Positions 36,922-45,686 of a stretch of 64,000 nucleotides of DNA are shown here, piece by piece. Source of the DNA: Streptomyces sp. GS7. GTDB taxonomy: Bacteria; Actinomycetota; Actinomycetes; Streptomycetales; Streptomycetaceae. Each line of letters begins with the position of its first letter. Within the stretch, counting starts at the first letter, position 1. The stretch is from NCBI RefSeq assembly GCF_009834125.1, contig NZ_CP047146.1, positions 124,001 to 188,000 on the forward strand. The letters run 5' to 3'. The notes beneath the pieces were generated by a model. It had not been told where the DNA came from, made no database searches, and worked only from the letters and a program-made list of their open reading frames with translations. Position numbers and translations under genes: made by a program.

Positions 36922-36963
36922 GGCCCGGCGGTGTACGTCGTCCACGTCGTACACCGCCGGGCC
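36922..36963. terminator. 16-bp perfect stem terminator
   Basis: Arms 36922-36937 (GGCCCGGCGGTGTACG) and 36948-36963 are perfectly complementary with a 10-nt loop. The hairpin lies between the ThDP-enzyme stop (36868) and the convergent permease stop (37092) and can end transcription on both strands. Confidence 0.8.
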
Positions 36964-37091
36964 TTGTGCGTGCCCCGCCCCTGCCGGCCACGGGGGAAGC
37001 CGGACGGGGGCGGGGCACGTCTTCTTCGTACGGAGGGGGCCGCGCCGCGGCGTGCCGGGGGTGGTTGCCGCCGCTCCGTACGGGTCCGGGG

Positions 37092-37928
37092 TCAGGTCTT
37101 CCTGGCGAACTTCGCGAGGGCGATCGGGGCGGTGACCGCCGTCAGGCCCACCGACCACAGCACCGTCCAGGTCACCGGGCCGGCCACCGGGCCCTCGCCC
37201 AGGGCCAGTCCGCGGGCCGCGTCGGCCATGTGGGTCAGGGGGTTGAGGCGGGTGAGGCTTTCGAGCCAGTGCGGCATCGTCGCCGGCGACACGAAGATCG
37301 AGGACCCGAACTGAAGCGGCGTCAGGACCACCACCGACAGCCCCTGCACGGCCTGGGCGCTGCGCAGCGTCAGCCCCAGGAGCATGAAGGTCCACACCAG
37401 GGACGTGCCGAACACGGCGGTCAGCCCGGTCGCGGCCAGCAGGCCGGGCCAGCGCCCTGCGACGTCGAAGCCGAGCAGCGCGGCGACGGCCAGCAGGACC
37501 GCGATGGCGACCAGCATCCGGCCGGTCTCCACCACGACCTTGGCGATCAGCACCGAGGAGCGCGCGATGGGCAGGGTGCGGAAACGGTCCATCAGGCCCG
37601 TGCGGAAGTCGTCGTTGACGCCCGTGCCGACCGCCATCGCGATGGTCATCCCCAGGATCACCATCAGGCCCGGCACCAGGAACCCCAGGTACCGGGTGCG
37701 GTCGCCGCCGGCGCCGAGCACGCCGCCGAAGACGAAGACGAACAGCAGCGTCAGCACGACCGGCATCAGCAGCGCGTCGGTCATCGACTCCGGGTTCTGC
37801 CGGATCTGCAGGAGGTTGCGGCGGACCAGCGCGCCGGTGTGCCGCAGATGGGACCGCACCGCGATCCGCCCCTCGTCGCGACGGAGCGCGGCGGGCGCGG
37901 GGTGCGGCGGGGCCTCGTACGACGTCAT
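37092..37928 (-). CDS. ABC-2-type (DrrB-like) transport permease
   Basis: 278 residues with six membrane segments between about 50 and 265, and the ABC-2 block MTDALLMPVVLTLLFVFVFGG then LVPGLMVILGMT. Near the C-terminus, TRLNPLTHMADAARGLALG is the typical DrrB family ending. DrrB-type permeases pair with a DrrA ATPase to export drugs or lipids. No ATPase gene is adjacent or elsewhere in the window, so the partner must be encoded elsewhere. It follows the LiaF-like gene by 33 bp and is probably in one operon with it. Export or self-protection for the peptide product is possible. Confidence 0.85.
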   Translation of the reverse strand: MTSYEAPPHPAPAALRRDEGRIAVRSHLRHTGALVRRNLLQIRQNPESMTDALLMPVVLTLLFVFVFGGVLGAGGDRTRYLGFLVPGLMVILGMTIAMAVGTGVNDDFRTGLMDRFRTLPIARSSVLIAKVVVETGRMLVAIAVLLAVAALLGFDVAGRWPGLLAATGLTAVFGTSLVWTFMLLGLTLRSAQAVQGLSVVVLTPLQFGSSIFVSPATMPHWLESLTRLNPLTHMADAARGLALGEGPVAGPVTWTVLWSVGLTAVTAPIALAKFARKT

Positions 37929-37961
37929 CGCTGCTCCTCCCTCGATCCGGCGGCCGGTGGC

Positions 37962-38621
37962 TCAGGCCCCGCGCCGGCGCTCGTCGAGCCACTTCTGCCA
38001 GTACGTGCGCCGGTCGCTGCTGGGATGGGCGACGACGATGTCGCCGAAGACCGCGGAGCCGGTGATGCGCACCAGCGGGGTGACGGACTCCGGGCCGGAG
38101 TGCGCCCGGGTCAGATCGCGCAAATCGCCGAAGAGCTTGCTGCAGTTCAGCTCGACCCGGACGCCCTCGGGGAGGAGCAGGTGCACATCGCCGAGCACCG
38201 CGCGGGCCGAGATGGTCAGTTCGCCGGTCGACGGGGCCGGGGAGGAGCACAGGTCGAGGGTCAGATCGCCGAAGACGGCGGTGGCCTCGATGCCGTTCTC
38301 CAGGGCGGGGCTGCTCAGTGTCAGATCGCCGAACACCGCCTTGAACACCCGCTGTCCGGCGGTAGCCGGCGAGGGCGGCGGTGCGGCGGCGGGCAGATCC
38401 TCGCCGACCGACGCCAACTCCTCACGCGTACGGGCCAGATAGGCCGCCTCGTAGCGCTCGGCCAGTTCCTCCAGCGTCAGCCGGCCTTCCACGGTGGCTT
38501 CCCGCAGCCGCTCGATCATGTCCTCGCGCTCGGCGTCCGAGGCGAGCACCGAGGGCTGCCGGGGCGCGGTCGGCGACGGCGCCGACTCCTTGTGCAGATC
38601 GGGGCGTTGGGGCTGCGTCAT
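37962..38621 (-). CDS. DUF1707 / LiaF-like cell-envelope stress protein
   Basis: 219 residues from the ATG at 38621 with GGAGG upstream; a longer frame starts at 38714. DUF1707 domain at about 25-75 (ASDAEREDMIERLREATVEG; LEELAERYEAAYLA). The C-terminal LiaF-like beta-repeat region has five strands of the form VFGDLTL, VFGDLTLDL, VLGDVHLLLPEG, LFGDLRDL and VFGDIVV. LiaF-type proteins act with LiaRS-like two-component systems sensing wall antibiotics. A CTACATCG site upstream is shared with the promoter region of the kinase gene at 50 kb. Confidence 0.8.
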   Translation of the reverse strand: MTQPQRPDLHKESAPSPTAPRQPSVLASDAEREDMIERLREATVEGRLTLEELAERYEAAYLARTREELASVGEDLPAAAPPPSPATAGQRVFKAVFGDLTLSSPALENGIEATAVFGDLTLDLCSSPAPSTGELTISARAVLGDVHLLLPEGVRVELNCSKLFGDLRDLTRAHSGPESVTPLVRITGSAVFGDIVVAHPSSDRRTYWQKWLDERRRGA

Positions 38622-39063
38622 GGGAGGGGCCTCCGCTGGTCGGGCGGTAGTGATGCGGGCGCCGCGATGCCCCCGCGCGGTCTCATCCGACCACGTCACA
38701 GGGGGTGCGGACATCGGCGTGCGGTACTACATCGAAAGGTGCAGGCGGCGGTTGCGGGCACCCGGTTCGGCCTATCCCTCGTCCGGTTCCGGCGGACGGG
38801 CGGGCGTTGCGTCAGGTCCGCGCGCCGCTCCCCGCCGCTCCCCGTATTGGTTGTGCGCACCATTGATCCGGGGCCTGCGAAATGATCTCGTCATGGCTTG
38901 GTGAAGTCCTGTGTGAAGTCGAGTGAAGAAAGTAAAAAGGATGTCGACTTCTTCTTGACTGCTTGGTAAAGTAGCCTGCGCTCATTGTGACTCGGGATTT
39001 GTCTAGCCGACCACAGTCGCCGACCACAGTCATCAAACCGTTCGAATCCGGAGGATTTGTCGA
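38622..39063. promoter_or_regulatory. divergent control region, LiaF-like / XRE-TPR 2
   Basis: 442 bp without a gene. It holds CTACATCGAA at 38727-38736, two GTGAAGTC copies around 38901-38920, TTGACT at 38955-38960, and TGACTCGG at 38988-38995 (variant of the cluster motif). The 3' part is clearly AT-richer than the window average, as expected for promoters. Confidence 0.5.
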
Positions 39064-40308
39064 ATGCCTGAGCTGGCGGACACCGGGAGGCGAATCAAAG
39101 AGCTCCGGGTCGGCGCGGGAATGACCCAGCACGATCTCGCCGGATCCGACATGTCCTCCAGCTACATCTCCCTTGTCGAACGCGGGAAGCGCATTCCCAG
39201 CGGCCGGGCCCTCAAGATCCTGGCCGAACGCCTCGGGGTCGGCGTGACGGAAATATCCGGCGGCGCCGAGTCGGCCGAATCCACCGGCCGGGTCCGCAGG
39301 CTGGATCTGGTCGGTCGATTGGTCGCGGCCCGCCGCCAATGGGAGGGCGGCGATGCCGAGGGTGCGCTCCGGGAATTCCGCGCGCTGGCCGAGACCGAAT
39401 CGGCCGGCCGGCAGGACGACGTATATACCGAGGCGCAGCTCGCCATTGCCGAAATACTGGGGTCACTGGGCCGCGCCGACGAAGGCGCGGCCGTCCTGCT
39501 GCGGATGCTGGACGCGCTCGCCGCCGCGCCGTACGCCGAGGCCCGGCTGCGCGCGCTGATCGCGCTCGCCGACCTGCTGGAGTCGGCCGGCCGGGTCCAG
39601 GACGGGCTCCGCTACGCGCTGACCGGCTCGCTGGAGTCCGACCGGGCCCCCGGCACCGGCTTCCACTCGCTGCTGGTCCTCGACGTCCTGACCCGCTGCG
39701 CCTACTGGAGCGGCTGCGCCCACTGGGCGCCGGCCACCGACCGCGGCCGGCCGCCCGCGCACGGGGTGCTGCCCGGGCCGCGCGCCAGTATCGAGCTGCA
39801 CCGGGCGCTGGACCTGTGGGACCGCGGCGCGGCGGACCGGGCGGCGGAGCTGCTGGCCGACACCGTGCGCCGGGTCACCCCGGCCGCCGGATTCCGGCTC
39901 TGGGAGAAGATCAACGGCCGTTACGCGCTGCTGCTGCTCGGCCGCGGCGAGCGGAGCGCCGCGCGCAGCATCGTGGAGCGCGGGCTGGTGGTCGCCTCCG
40001 TGGCGCAGGAACCGGACTTCCCGCTCTGGCTGATGACCGCCGAGGCGGTCTGCGCGGAGGCCGCCGGCGATCCGGCGCGGGTCCGGTCGCTGGGTACTGA
40101 GCTGGCCGCGCTGCCCGACACCGGCCGCAGCCACGAGAAAGCCGCCGCGCTCCTGGAGATCGCGGCGGCACACGAGCGGATCGGGGACCGGGAAAAGGCG
40201 GCCGGTTACTTCCGGTATTCCGCCGAGCTGTTCCGGCGCGCCCAGGCGTACCGGCACGCCGACCGGGCCCGGGAACGGCTCACCGAACTCCTCGAAAAGC
40301 GGAACTGA
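39064..40308 (+). CDS. XRE helix-turn-helix regulator with TPR domain (2)
   Basis: 414 residues from ATG 39064 (CGGAGGATTTGTCG upstream). HTH at about 9-65: RIKELRVGAGMTQHDLAG then SYISLVERGKRIPSGRALK. It aligns with regulator 1 almost residue by residue in this part (DLAG-x-DxSxSY(V/I)SLVExGxRIP). TPR-like helices follow (ALLEIAAAHERIGDREKAAG near the end). The two paralogues probably bind related operators; the decamer TGACTCTGCT is the candidate. Target specificity cannot be read from sequence. It is transcribed toward the peptide operon. Confidence 0.85.
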   Translation: MPELADTGRRIKELRVGAGMTQHDLAGSDMSSSYISLVERGKRIPSGRALKILAERLGVGVTEISGGAESAESTGRVRRLDLVGRLVAARRQWEGGDAEGALREFRALAETESAGRQDDVYTEAQLAIAEILGSLGRADEGAAVLLRMLDALAAAPYAEARLRALIALADLLESAGRVQDGLRYALTGSLESDRAPGTGFHSLLVLDVLTRCAYWSGCAHWAPATDRGRPPAHGVLPGPRASIELHRALDLWDRGAADRAAELLADTVRRVTPAAGFRLWEKINGRYALLLLGRGERSAARSIVERGLVVASVAQEPDFPLWLMTAEAVCAEAAGDPARVRSLGTELAALPDTGRSHEKAAALLEIAAAHERIGDREKAAGYFRYSAELFRRAQAYRHADRARERLTELLEKRN

Positions 40309-40348
40309 CGCCCGCCGGGGAGACGTGCGGTCCACCCGGGCGGGCGTC
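40307..40348 (+). terminator. terminator after regulator 2
   Basis: Arms GACGCCCGCC (40307-40316) and GGCGGGCGTC (40339-40348) begin inside the stop codon of regulator 2; loop of 22 nt, GC-rich, no T tract. Confidence 0.55.
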
Positions 40349-40402
40349 GGAGCGGGAACTGCCAAAAGCGTTGGCCGTGCCACAAATGCCGTAAATGCGA
40401 CG

Positions 40403-40582
40403 CTATTTATTCGACTTCTTCCCCAGCCCCAGGAGCGCGAAGAGCGCCTCCGCGCCGCCGACGATGGCCAGGACGAGTCCGGCCTTGTGAAGTGAGATGA
40501 CCGGCGTCTCCACTTCCTTTGTGGTGAGCCACAGGATGACGCCGACGATCGCCAGAAAAATGCCTACGGCAATACCCTTCAT
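40403..40582 (-). CDS. 59-residue two-TM membrane protein (DUF5708-like)
   Basis: 59 residues from the ATG at 40582 with GAGGGAA upstream; the longer frame to 40801 has no support. Two membrane helices (IAVGIFLAIVGVILWL and AGLVLAIVGGAEALFALLGL) are joined by KEVETPVISLHK, and the tail is basic (GKKSNK). It resembles short streptomycete proteins I recall as DUF5708. In this place, between a regulator and the peptide operon, an immunity or envelope role is conceivable but not shown. Confidence 0.6.
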   Translation of the reverse strand: MKGIAVGIFLAIVGVILWLTTKEVETPVISLHKAGLVLAIVGGAEALFALLGLGKKSNK

Positions 40583-40813
40583 GAGTTCCCTCGTCCCTCG
40601 TTGGTGGTGCCGGAGCTGGTTGACCGCTCCAGCGTCCCGCCCGGCCCGCCGGTCCGGATCATCCGCAGGTAGGCACTTTCCCCGGCGCCTCCTGTCACTT
40701 TCTATGTACGCCGGACCCCTACCCGCGGCCCGGCGCACGGGAGCGGACACGGGGCGCGACGGTGGCGGCAGCCGGCGCACCGCGCTTGTCTGGCGCCCCA
40801 TCAGTCAAATTTC

Positions 40814-40941
40814 ATGACTCTGCTAGTCATGCGGAGGGTGGCGTTTTCGCTGGTGAGCGACGTTCTTGCCCCTGTTGACCTGCTCGGTCTGCTGACTCTG
40901 CTGCGAGCGAGGCGTTGACAATCCTCTGACTCGGCTGTCAT
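40814..40941. promoter_or_regulatory. operator array upstream of the peptide/ketosynthase operon
   Basis: Inverted repeat ATGACT-CTGCT-AGTCAT (40814-40830), TGACTCTGCT again at 40893-40902, and TGACTCGGCTGTCAT at 40927-40941. TTGACA at 40915-40920 can serve as a -35 box. The 420-bp gap 40583-41002 contains no gene. The first repeat has the same 6-5-6 layout as the one at 30608-30624. Confidence 0.7.
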
Positions 40942-41002
40942 CTTTCTGGTCATGAGGGCACCCCAGTCGTGACAAGGGGCAGAAAAGTAGGAGGCGGGTT
41001 TC

Positions 41003-42271
41003 ATGGAGTTACGGGCAGCGGATCGGCGGCGGGTCGTCGTCACCGGCTGCGGCGTGGTGTCCCCCGTGGGCAACACCACCGCGGACTTCTGGGCCGCCCT
41101 CCTGGCCGGCCGCAGCGGCGTCGGCGCCGTGACCCGCTTCGACGCCTCCGGCCTGCCGGTGCGTATCGCGGGTGACGTCAAGGACTTCGACCCGGCCGCC
41201 GACGCTTCCCTCACGCCCCAAGAGGCCCGCCGCAGCGACCGGTTCACCCAGTACGCGGTGGCCGCCGCCGCCCAGGCGCTGCGCGCCGCCGGCCTCACAC
41301 CCCCGGACGGCATCGACCCGTACCGCTTCGCCGCGGTGATCGGCTCCGGCTACGGTGCCGCCCCCGCGATCCAGCAGCAGTACGACGTCCTCAAGGAGCA
41401 GGGCCCGCGCCGGGTCTCCCCGTACCACTCGGTGCTCACCGCGATCGACCACCCGGCGAGCCTGCTGTCCATCAAGTACGGCATCGCCGGCCCCAGCAAC
41501 GCGGTCTCCGCGGCCTGCGCCACCGGCGCGGTGGCCATCGGGGAGGCGGCCGAGCTGATCCGGCACGGCCGCGCCGACATCGCGCTGGCCGGCGGCACGG
41601 ACGACTCGCTCACCGCCGTCGACCTGGCCGGCACCGCCAACGCCAGGGCCCTCTCCCGCCGCAACGACGACCCCGAAGGCGCCAGCCGGCCCTTCGACCG
41701 GGACCGGGACGGCTTCGTGATGGCGGTCGGCGCCACCGTGGTGACGCTGGAGGAGGCCGGGCACGCCGAGCGGCGCGGCGCCCCGATCCTCGCCGAGGTG
41801 GCCGGCTACGCCGCGACCACCGACGCCCACCACGCCACCGCCCCCGACCCCACCGGCGCCGGAGCCGTCCGCGCGATGCGGGCCGCGCTCGCCGACGCCG
41901 GCAAGGACCCCGAGGACGTCGGGCAGATCAGCGCCCACGGCACCGGCACCGTCCTCAACGACCGCATCGAGGCCGCCGCGCTGCGCGAGGTGCTGGGCCC
42001 CGACACCCTGCGGCGCACCCCGGTCACCGCCGTCAAGAGCATGACCGGGCACATGCTCGGCGCCTCCGGGGCGGCCGAGGCCGCCGCCGCGGTGCTCTCG
42101 CTGCGGGACCGGGTGATCCCCCCGATCCGCAACTGCGACCACCCCGGGGAACCGGATCTCGACCTGGTCACCAAGGGCGCCCGCGACTGGGACGGAGACG
42201 TGGTGCTCAGCAATTCGTTCGGCTTCGGCGGACACAACGCCGTACTTGTACTGGCCCGCTACACCGGCTGA
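41003..42271 (+). CDS. FabF-type beta-ketoacyl-ACP synthase
   Basis: 422 residues; AGGAGG before ATG 41003. The KAS II fold has an intact Cys-His-His triad: VSAACATGAVAIGEA (Cys about 173), SAHGTGTVLND (His about 311) and the Lys/His block VKSMTGHMLGASGA. The C-terminal SNSFGFGGHNAVLV is normal. It elongates ACP-bound acyl chains with malonyl-ACP by decarboxylative condensation. It is not a KAS III, so chain initiation presumably comes from the ligase-loaded ACP. First gene of the operon KS, GNAT, LanKC, precursors. Confidence 0.93.
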   Translation: MELRAADRRRVVVTGCGVVSPVGNTTADFWAALLAGRSGVGAVTRFDASGLPVRIAGDVKDFDPAADASLTPQEARRSDRFTQYAVAAAAQALRAAGLTPPDGIDPYRFAAVIGSGYGAAPAIQQQYDVLKEQGPRRVSPYHSVLTAIDHPASLLSIKYGIAGPSNAVSAACATGAVAIGEAAELIRHGRADIALAGGTDDSLTAVDLAGTANARALSRRNDDPEGASRPFDRDRDGFVMAVGATVVTLEEAGHAERRGAPILAEVAGYAATTDAHHATAPDPTGAGAVRAMRAALADAGKDPEDVGQISAHGTGTVLNDRIEAAALREVLGPDTLRRTPVTAVKSMTGHMLGASGAAEAAAAVLSLRDRVIPPIRNCDHPGEPDLDLVTKGARDWDGDVVLSNSFGFGGHNAVLVLARYTG

Positions 42272-42285
42272 GGAGGGAACGCACC

Positions 42286-42972
42286 GTGCAGGGACGACTG
42301 GTGACCTTGGAATGGCCCGGCGACGACGACTGGGCGGCGATCGCCTCCTGGCTGCGGCCCGGCTCGCCGGCGGCCGTGATGAGCGGCGACTGGGAACTGC
42401 TGGGCGCCGCCGACGTCGAACAGGCCAACCGCTCCGGGCGGGTCAGCCACATGGTGATCCGCACCCACGACGGCGAACGCATCGGCACCGTCAGCTACCA
42501 GCGCACCGGCCGGATCGGCGGCTACTCCGTCGGCGGCGCCATCGGCACCCCGGAACTCTGGCGCCGCGGCTACGGCGCGGAGGCCGTGGTCCTCCTCGTC
42601 GACTATCTCTTCCACCAGCTCGACGCGCACCGCGTCCAGGTCACCACCGCCGCCTACAACAAGAGCATCATCCGGCTGATGACCAAGACCCAGTTCGTGG
42701 TCGAGGGCATCCTGCGGGACCACTGCTACCTCGACGGCGCCTACCACGACGCGATCGTGTGGGGGATCCTCCGCGACGAGCACTACGCCTCGCTCAAGCC
42801 CAGCGCGACGAACCGCGTACTGGCCGTCGGGCTGGAGGACTTCGTGACCGAGGACGACAAGGTCCAGGCCCGCGAGATCCTCGCCGGGCACCTGGCGGAA
42901 ACCGGCCGCAGCGCGGTCGCGGCCTTCCTCGACACGGCCGCGTCCGCCGGGAACGAGCGGGGTGCCGCATGA
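42286..42972 (+). CDS. GNAT acyltransferase, probable acyl-ACP:peptide ligase
   Basis: 228 residues; GTG at 42286 after AGGAGGGAA. RimJ/RimL-like GNAT fold at about 15-175: IGTVSYQRTGRIGGYSVGG, IGTPELWRRGYGAEAVVLLVDY (acyl-donor loop RRGYGA) and HRVQVTTAAYNKSIIRL. An extra C-terminal helical segment (about 180-228) is absent from simple acetyltransferases. In goadvionin and lipoavitide pathways a GNAT enzyme joins an ACP-bound acyl chain to the N-terminus of the processed peptide. This gene overlaps LanKC by ATGA and follows the ketosynthase, so the same role is likely here. Confidence 0.82.
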   Translation: MQGRLVTLEWPGDDDWAAIASWLRPGSPAAVMSGDWELLGAADVEQANRSGRVSHMVIRTHDGERIGTVSYQRTGRIGGYSVGGAIGTPELWRRGYGAEAVVLLVDYLFHQLDAHRVQVTTAAYNKSIIRLMTKTQFVVEGILRDHCYLDGAYHDAIVWGILRDEHYASLKPSATNRVLAVGLEDFVTEDDKVQAREILAGHLAETGRSAVAAFLDTAASAGNERGAA

Positions 42973-45686
42973 GGGACGGCGCCGAGAGCTTCGCCCTGGC
43001 CGACCGCACCTTCTTCGACTGGCCCGGCAACTGGGACCTGGAGGCCACCCGCTTCCCGGCTCCGCCGCTCCCCGAAGGCTGGACGTACGACGAGAACGAA
43101 GCCTGGTCCTTCTGCCGCCCGCCCCGGGACGAGAACCGCCAACTCCCCGACCAGGGCTGGAAGATCCACGTCAGCGCGGCCCCTGAGGACGCCGAGCGCA
43201 CCCTCGCCGACGTCGCCGCCTACTGCGTCCGGCACGGCCTGCTCTTCAAGTACCTCAAGAGCGCCAACGTCCTGCGCGCGCTGAGCCGCAAGTACGCCCA
43301 GCGCTCCTCCGCCGGCAAGCTGCTGACCGTCTACCCCGTGGACGAGGCGGACCTGGCCCGCACCCTCGAAGGGCTGGACGCCGTCGTCGGCGGCCGTCCC
43401 GGACCGTACGTCCTGACCGACCTGCGCTTTCGCGAGGGCCCGCTGTACGTCCGCTACGGCGGCTTCCGCACCCGGTACATGGAAGACGCCGAGGGCGGCG
43501 GCGATCTCGTCACGGCCGTGCGGCGCCCCGACGGCACCCTGGAGGCGGACCGCCGCACCCCCGTCTTCCGCACCCCCGACTGGGTCCCGCTCCCGGACGT
43601 CCTCAAGGACTCGCTGGCCGCCCGCCAGGCCGTGGACGACTTCCCCTACCGGATCACCGGAGCGCTGCACTTCTCGCACGGCGGCGGCGTCTACCGCGCC
43701 GAGCCGGCCGGGGAGCACGCCCTCGGGGCGGGAGCGCGCAGCGTCGTCCTCAAGGAGGGCCGTCCGTACTCCGGTACGGACGGCGTCGGCCGGGACGCGG
43801 TCGCCCGGCTCGCCCACGAGCACCGGATCCTGACCACGCTCGCCGGGCTGCCCGGCATCCCCCGCACCTTCGGCACCTTCGAGGTCCGCGACCACCTGTT
43901 CCTGGTCCTGGAGGACGTCGAGGGGAAGGACTTCCAGTCCTGGCTGGCCGGCGTCTACCCGCTGACCGTGCCCGAGCCCGACGAGGCGGCCGTGGCCGCC
44001 CACCGGGACCGCGCGCTGGCCCTGTTCGCCCGGATCGAGGCGCTGGTCGCCTCGGTCCACGGACGCGGCATCCGGATCGGCGACCTGCACCCGGGCAACT
44101 TCATCATCCAGCCCGGCGACATCCCGGTCCTCCTGGACTTCGAGGTGGCCGACGCGATCGACCGGGCAACCCCCAGCAGCCTCGGCGCACCGGGCTTCCA
44201 CCGGGCCGACGCCACCGGTGCGGACGGCGACCGCTACGCACTCGCCGCCATCGCCCTGTGGCTGTTCCTGCCGCTCGCCGCGCTCGGCGGCCTGTCCCCC
44301 GACAAGGCGCCCGCGCTGCTCGACATCGCGGCCCGCCGGTTCGGCCTCCCGGAGGACCTGGTGGCCCGGCTGGCCGGGCAGCTCGCCCCGGCAGCTCAGG
44401 CAGGGCCGTCCGAAGGCGCCCCGCCGTGCGCCCTGGTCAGCGCCCCCGGCCCGTTCCCGGCCCCGGACCTGATCGCCTCCATCGGGCGCGGGCTGCGCGA
44501 CAGCGCCACCCCGCACCGCACGGACCGGCTGCACCCCGGGGACTTCGCCCAATTCGCCGAGGGCGGCGCGGGGTTCGCGCACGGCGCCGCCGGCGTCCTG
44601 TGGGCCCGGCACACCGTGCTCGGGGAACGCGACGCGCACCACGTCGCCTGGCTGCGGGCCGCCGCCGACCGGGTACCGGCCGAGCGGATCGGCTTCTACG
44701 ACGGGCTGCACGGCATCGCGTACGTCCTCGCGGAGCTGGGCGACGAGGAAGGGGCGCGCCGCGCGCTGGACCGGGCCGGCGGGCAACTCGACGTACGGCA
44801 CTGCCCCAGCCTCTACCGCGGACTGTCCGGCGCCGGCCTCAACCTGCTGCACTTCGCGGACCGTTGGGCGGACGACACGGCACGCGCGACGGCCCTGCGA
44901 CTGGCCGACCGGGTCACCGACCGGCTGGCCGACGCCCTCCGGGAGCCGGTCGAGTACCAGCGGCGGACCGGTTCCCGGCACGCCGGCGGGCTGATGTACG
45001 GCTGGTCCGGACCGGCGCTGTTCCTGCTCCGCGCCCATCAGGCCACCGGCGACACCGGCCTGCTGGACCAGGCGGTCTGGGCCGTCCACCGCGACCTCGA
45101 CCGCTGTGCGTCAGGACCGCAGGACACGCTCCAGGTCGACGAGGGGTTCCGGCTCCTGCCCTATCTGGACAACGGCAGCGCGGGCATCGCCCTGGTGGCG
45201 GCCGAACTCCTCGGCCACCGCGACGACGCCCGGATCCGTGCGGCCCTGCCCGGGCTGCTGCGGGCCTGCTCCGCCGACTTCGTCATCGAATCGGGGCTGT
45301 GGGGCGGACGCGCCGGACTGATCGGCACCCTCGCCGCCCTGCGCGAGTGGGTCCCGCTGCCCGCGGCGGACGCCGAGCGGCAGCTCCACCGCCATCTGGC
45401 CAATCTCCAGCAGCACGCCATGAGGCTGAACGGCGCGACGGTCTTCCCCTGTGACGGCCGGGCCCGGATCTCCATGGACGTGGCCACCGGCGGGGCCGGC
45501 GTACTGCTGGCCCTCGCCGCCGCCGAACGGGGCACCCGGCTGCTCCCGTTCCTCACCGACTCGCGGTCCGCCGCGGCCGTTCACCCGGCCGTCCCGGAGC
45601 GCGCCCGCGGCGCCCACGGCGCCGCGACCCCCGCCGTCCCGTCCGGGCCGGAGGGCACTGCGGACAACGGAAGGGAGGTGTCGTAA
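42969..45686 (+). CDS. class III lanthipeptide synthetase LanKC
   Basis: 905 residues. N-terminal lyase-like domain (about 1-220) with LFKYLKSANVLRALSRKY and SSAGKLLTVYP, the class III signature. Kinase domain (about 235-490): VVLKEGRPYSG (ATP lysine), IRIGDLHPGNFII (catalytic loop) and VLLDFEVA (metal Asp). C-terminal LanC-like domain (about 525-860): YDGLHGIAYVL, YRGLSGAGLNLL, GLMYGWSGPALFLL and ESGLWGGRAGLIG, without the Cys-Cys-His zinc ligands of LanC/LanL, hence class III. It phosphorylates Ser/Thr of the precursor, eliminates phosphate and closes thioether/carbacyclic rings. The first precursor ATG follows its stop directly. Confidence 0.95.
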   Translation: MRDGAESFALADRTFFDWPGNWDLEATRFPAPPLPEGWTYDENEAWSFCRPPRDENRQLPDQGWKIHVSAAPEDAERTLADVAAYCVRHGLLFKYLKSANVLRALSRKYAQRSSAGKLLTVYPVDEADLARTLEGLDAVVGGRPGPYVLTDLRFREGPLYVRYGGFRTRYMEDAEGGGDLVTAVRRPDGTLEADRRTPVFRTPDWVPLPDVLKDSLAARQAVDDFPYRITGALHFSHGGGVYRAEPAGEHALGAGARSVVLKEGRPYSGTDGVGRDAVARLAHEHRILTTLAGLPGIPRTFGTFEVRDHLFLVLEDVEGKDFQSWLAGVYPLTVPEPDEAAVAAHRDRALALFARIEALVASVHGRGIRIGDLHPGNFIIQPGDIPVLLDFEVADAIDRATPSSLGAPGFHRADATGADGDRYALAAIALWLFLPLAALGGLSPDKAPALLDIAARRFGLPEDLVARLAGQLAPAAQAGPSEGAPPCALVSAPGPFPAPDLIASIGRGLRDSATPHRTDRLHPGDFAQFAEGGAGFAHGAAGVLWARHTVLGERDAHHVAWLRAAADRVPAERIGFYDGLHGIAYVLAELGDEEGARRALDRAGGQLDVRHCPSLYRGLSGAGLNLLHFADRWADDTARATALRLADRVTDRLADALREPVEYQRRTGSRHAGGLMYGWSGPALFLLRAHQATGDTGLLDQAVWAVHRDLDRCASGPQDTLQVDEGFRLLPYLDNGSAGIALVAAELLGHRDDARIRAALPGLLRACSADFVIESGLWGGRAGLIGTLAALREWVPLPAADAERQLHRHLANLQQHAMRLNGATVFPCDGRARISMDVATGGAGVLLALAAAERGTRLLPFLTDSRSAAAVHPAVPERARGAHGAATPAVPSGPEGTADNGREVS

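Noticed and set aside
41003..42271. KAS III initiation enzyme as in lipoavitides
   Set aside because: The Cys-His-His triad with SAHGTGT and VKSMTGHMLGASGA is FabF/KAS II; KAS III has Cys-His-Asn.
42969..45686. Class IV (LanL) synthetase
   Set aside because: The cyclase domain lacks the Cys-Cys-His zinc ligands required for class IV.
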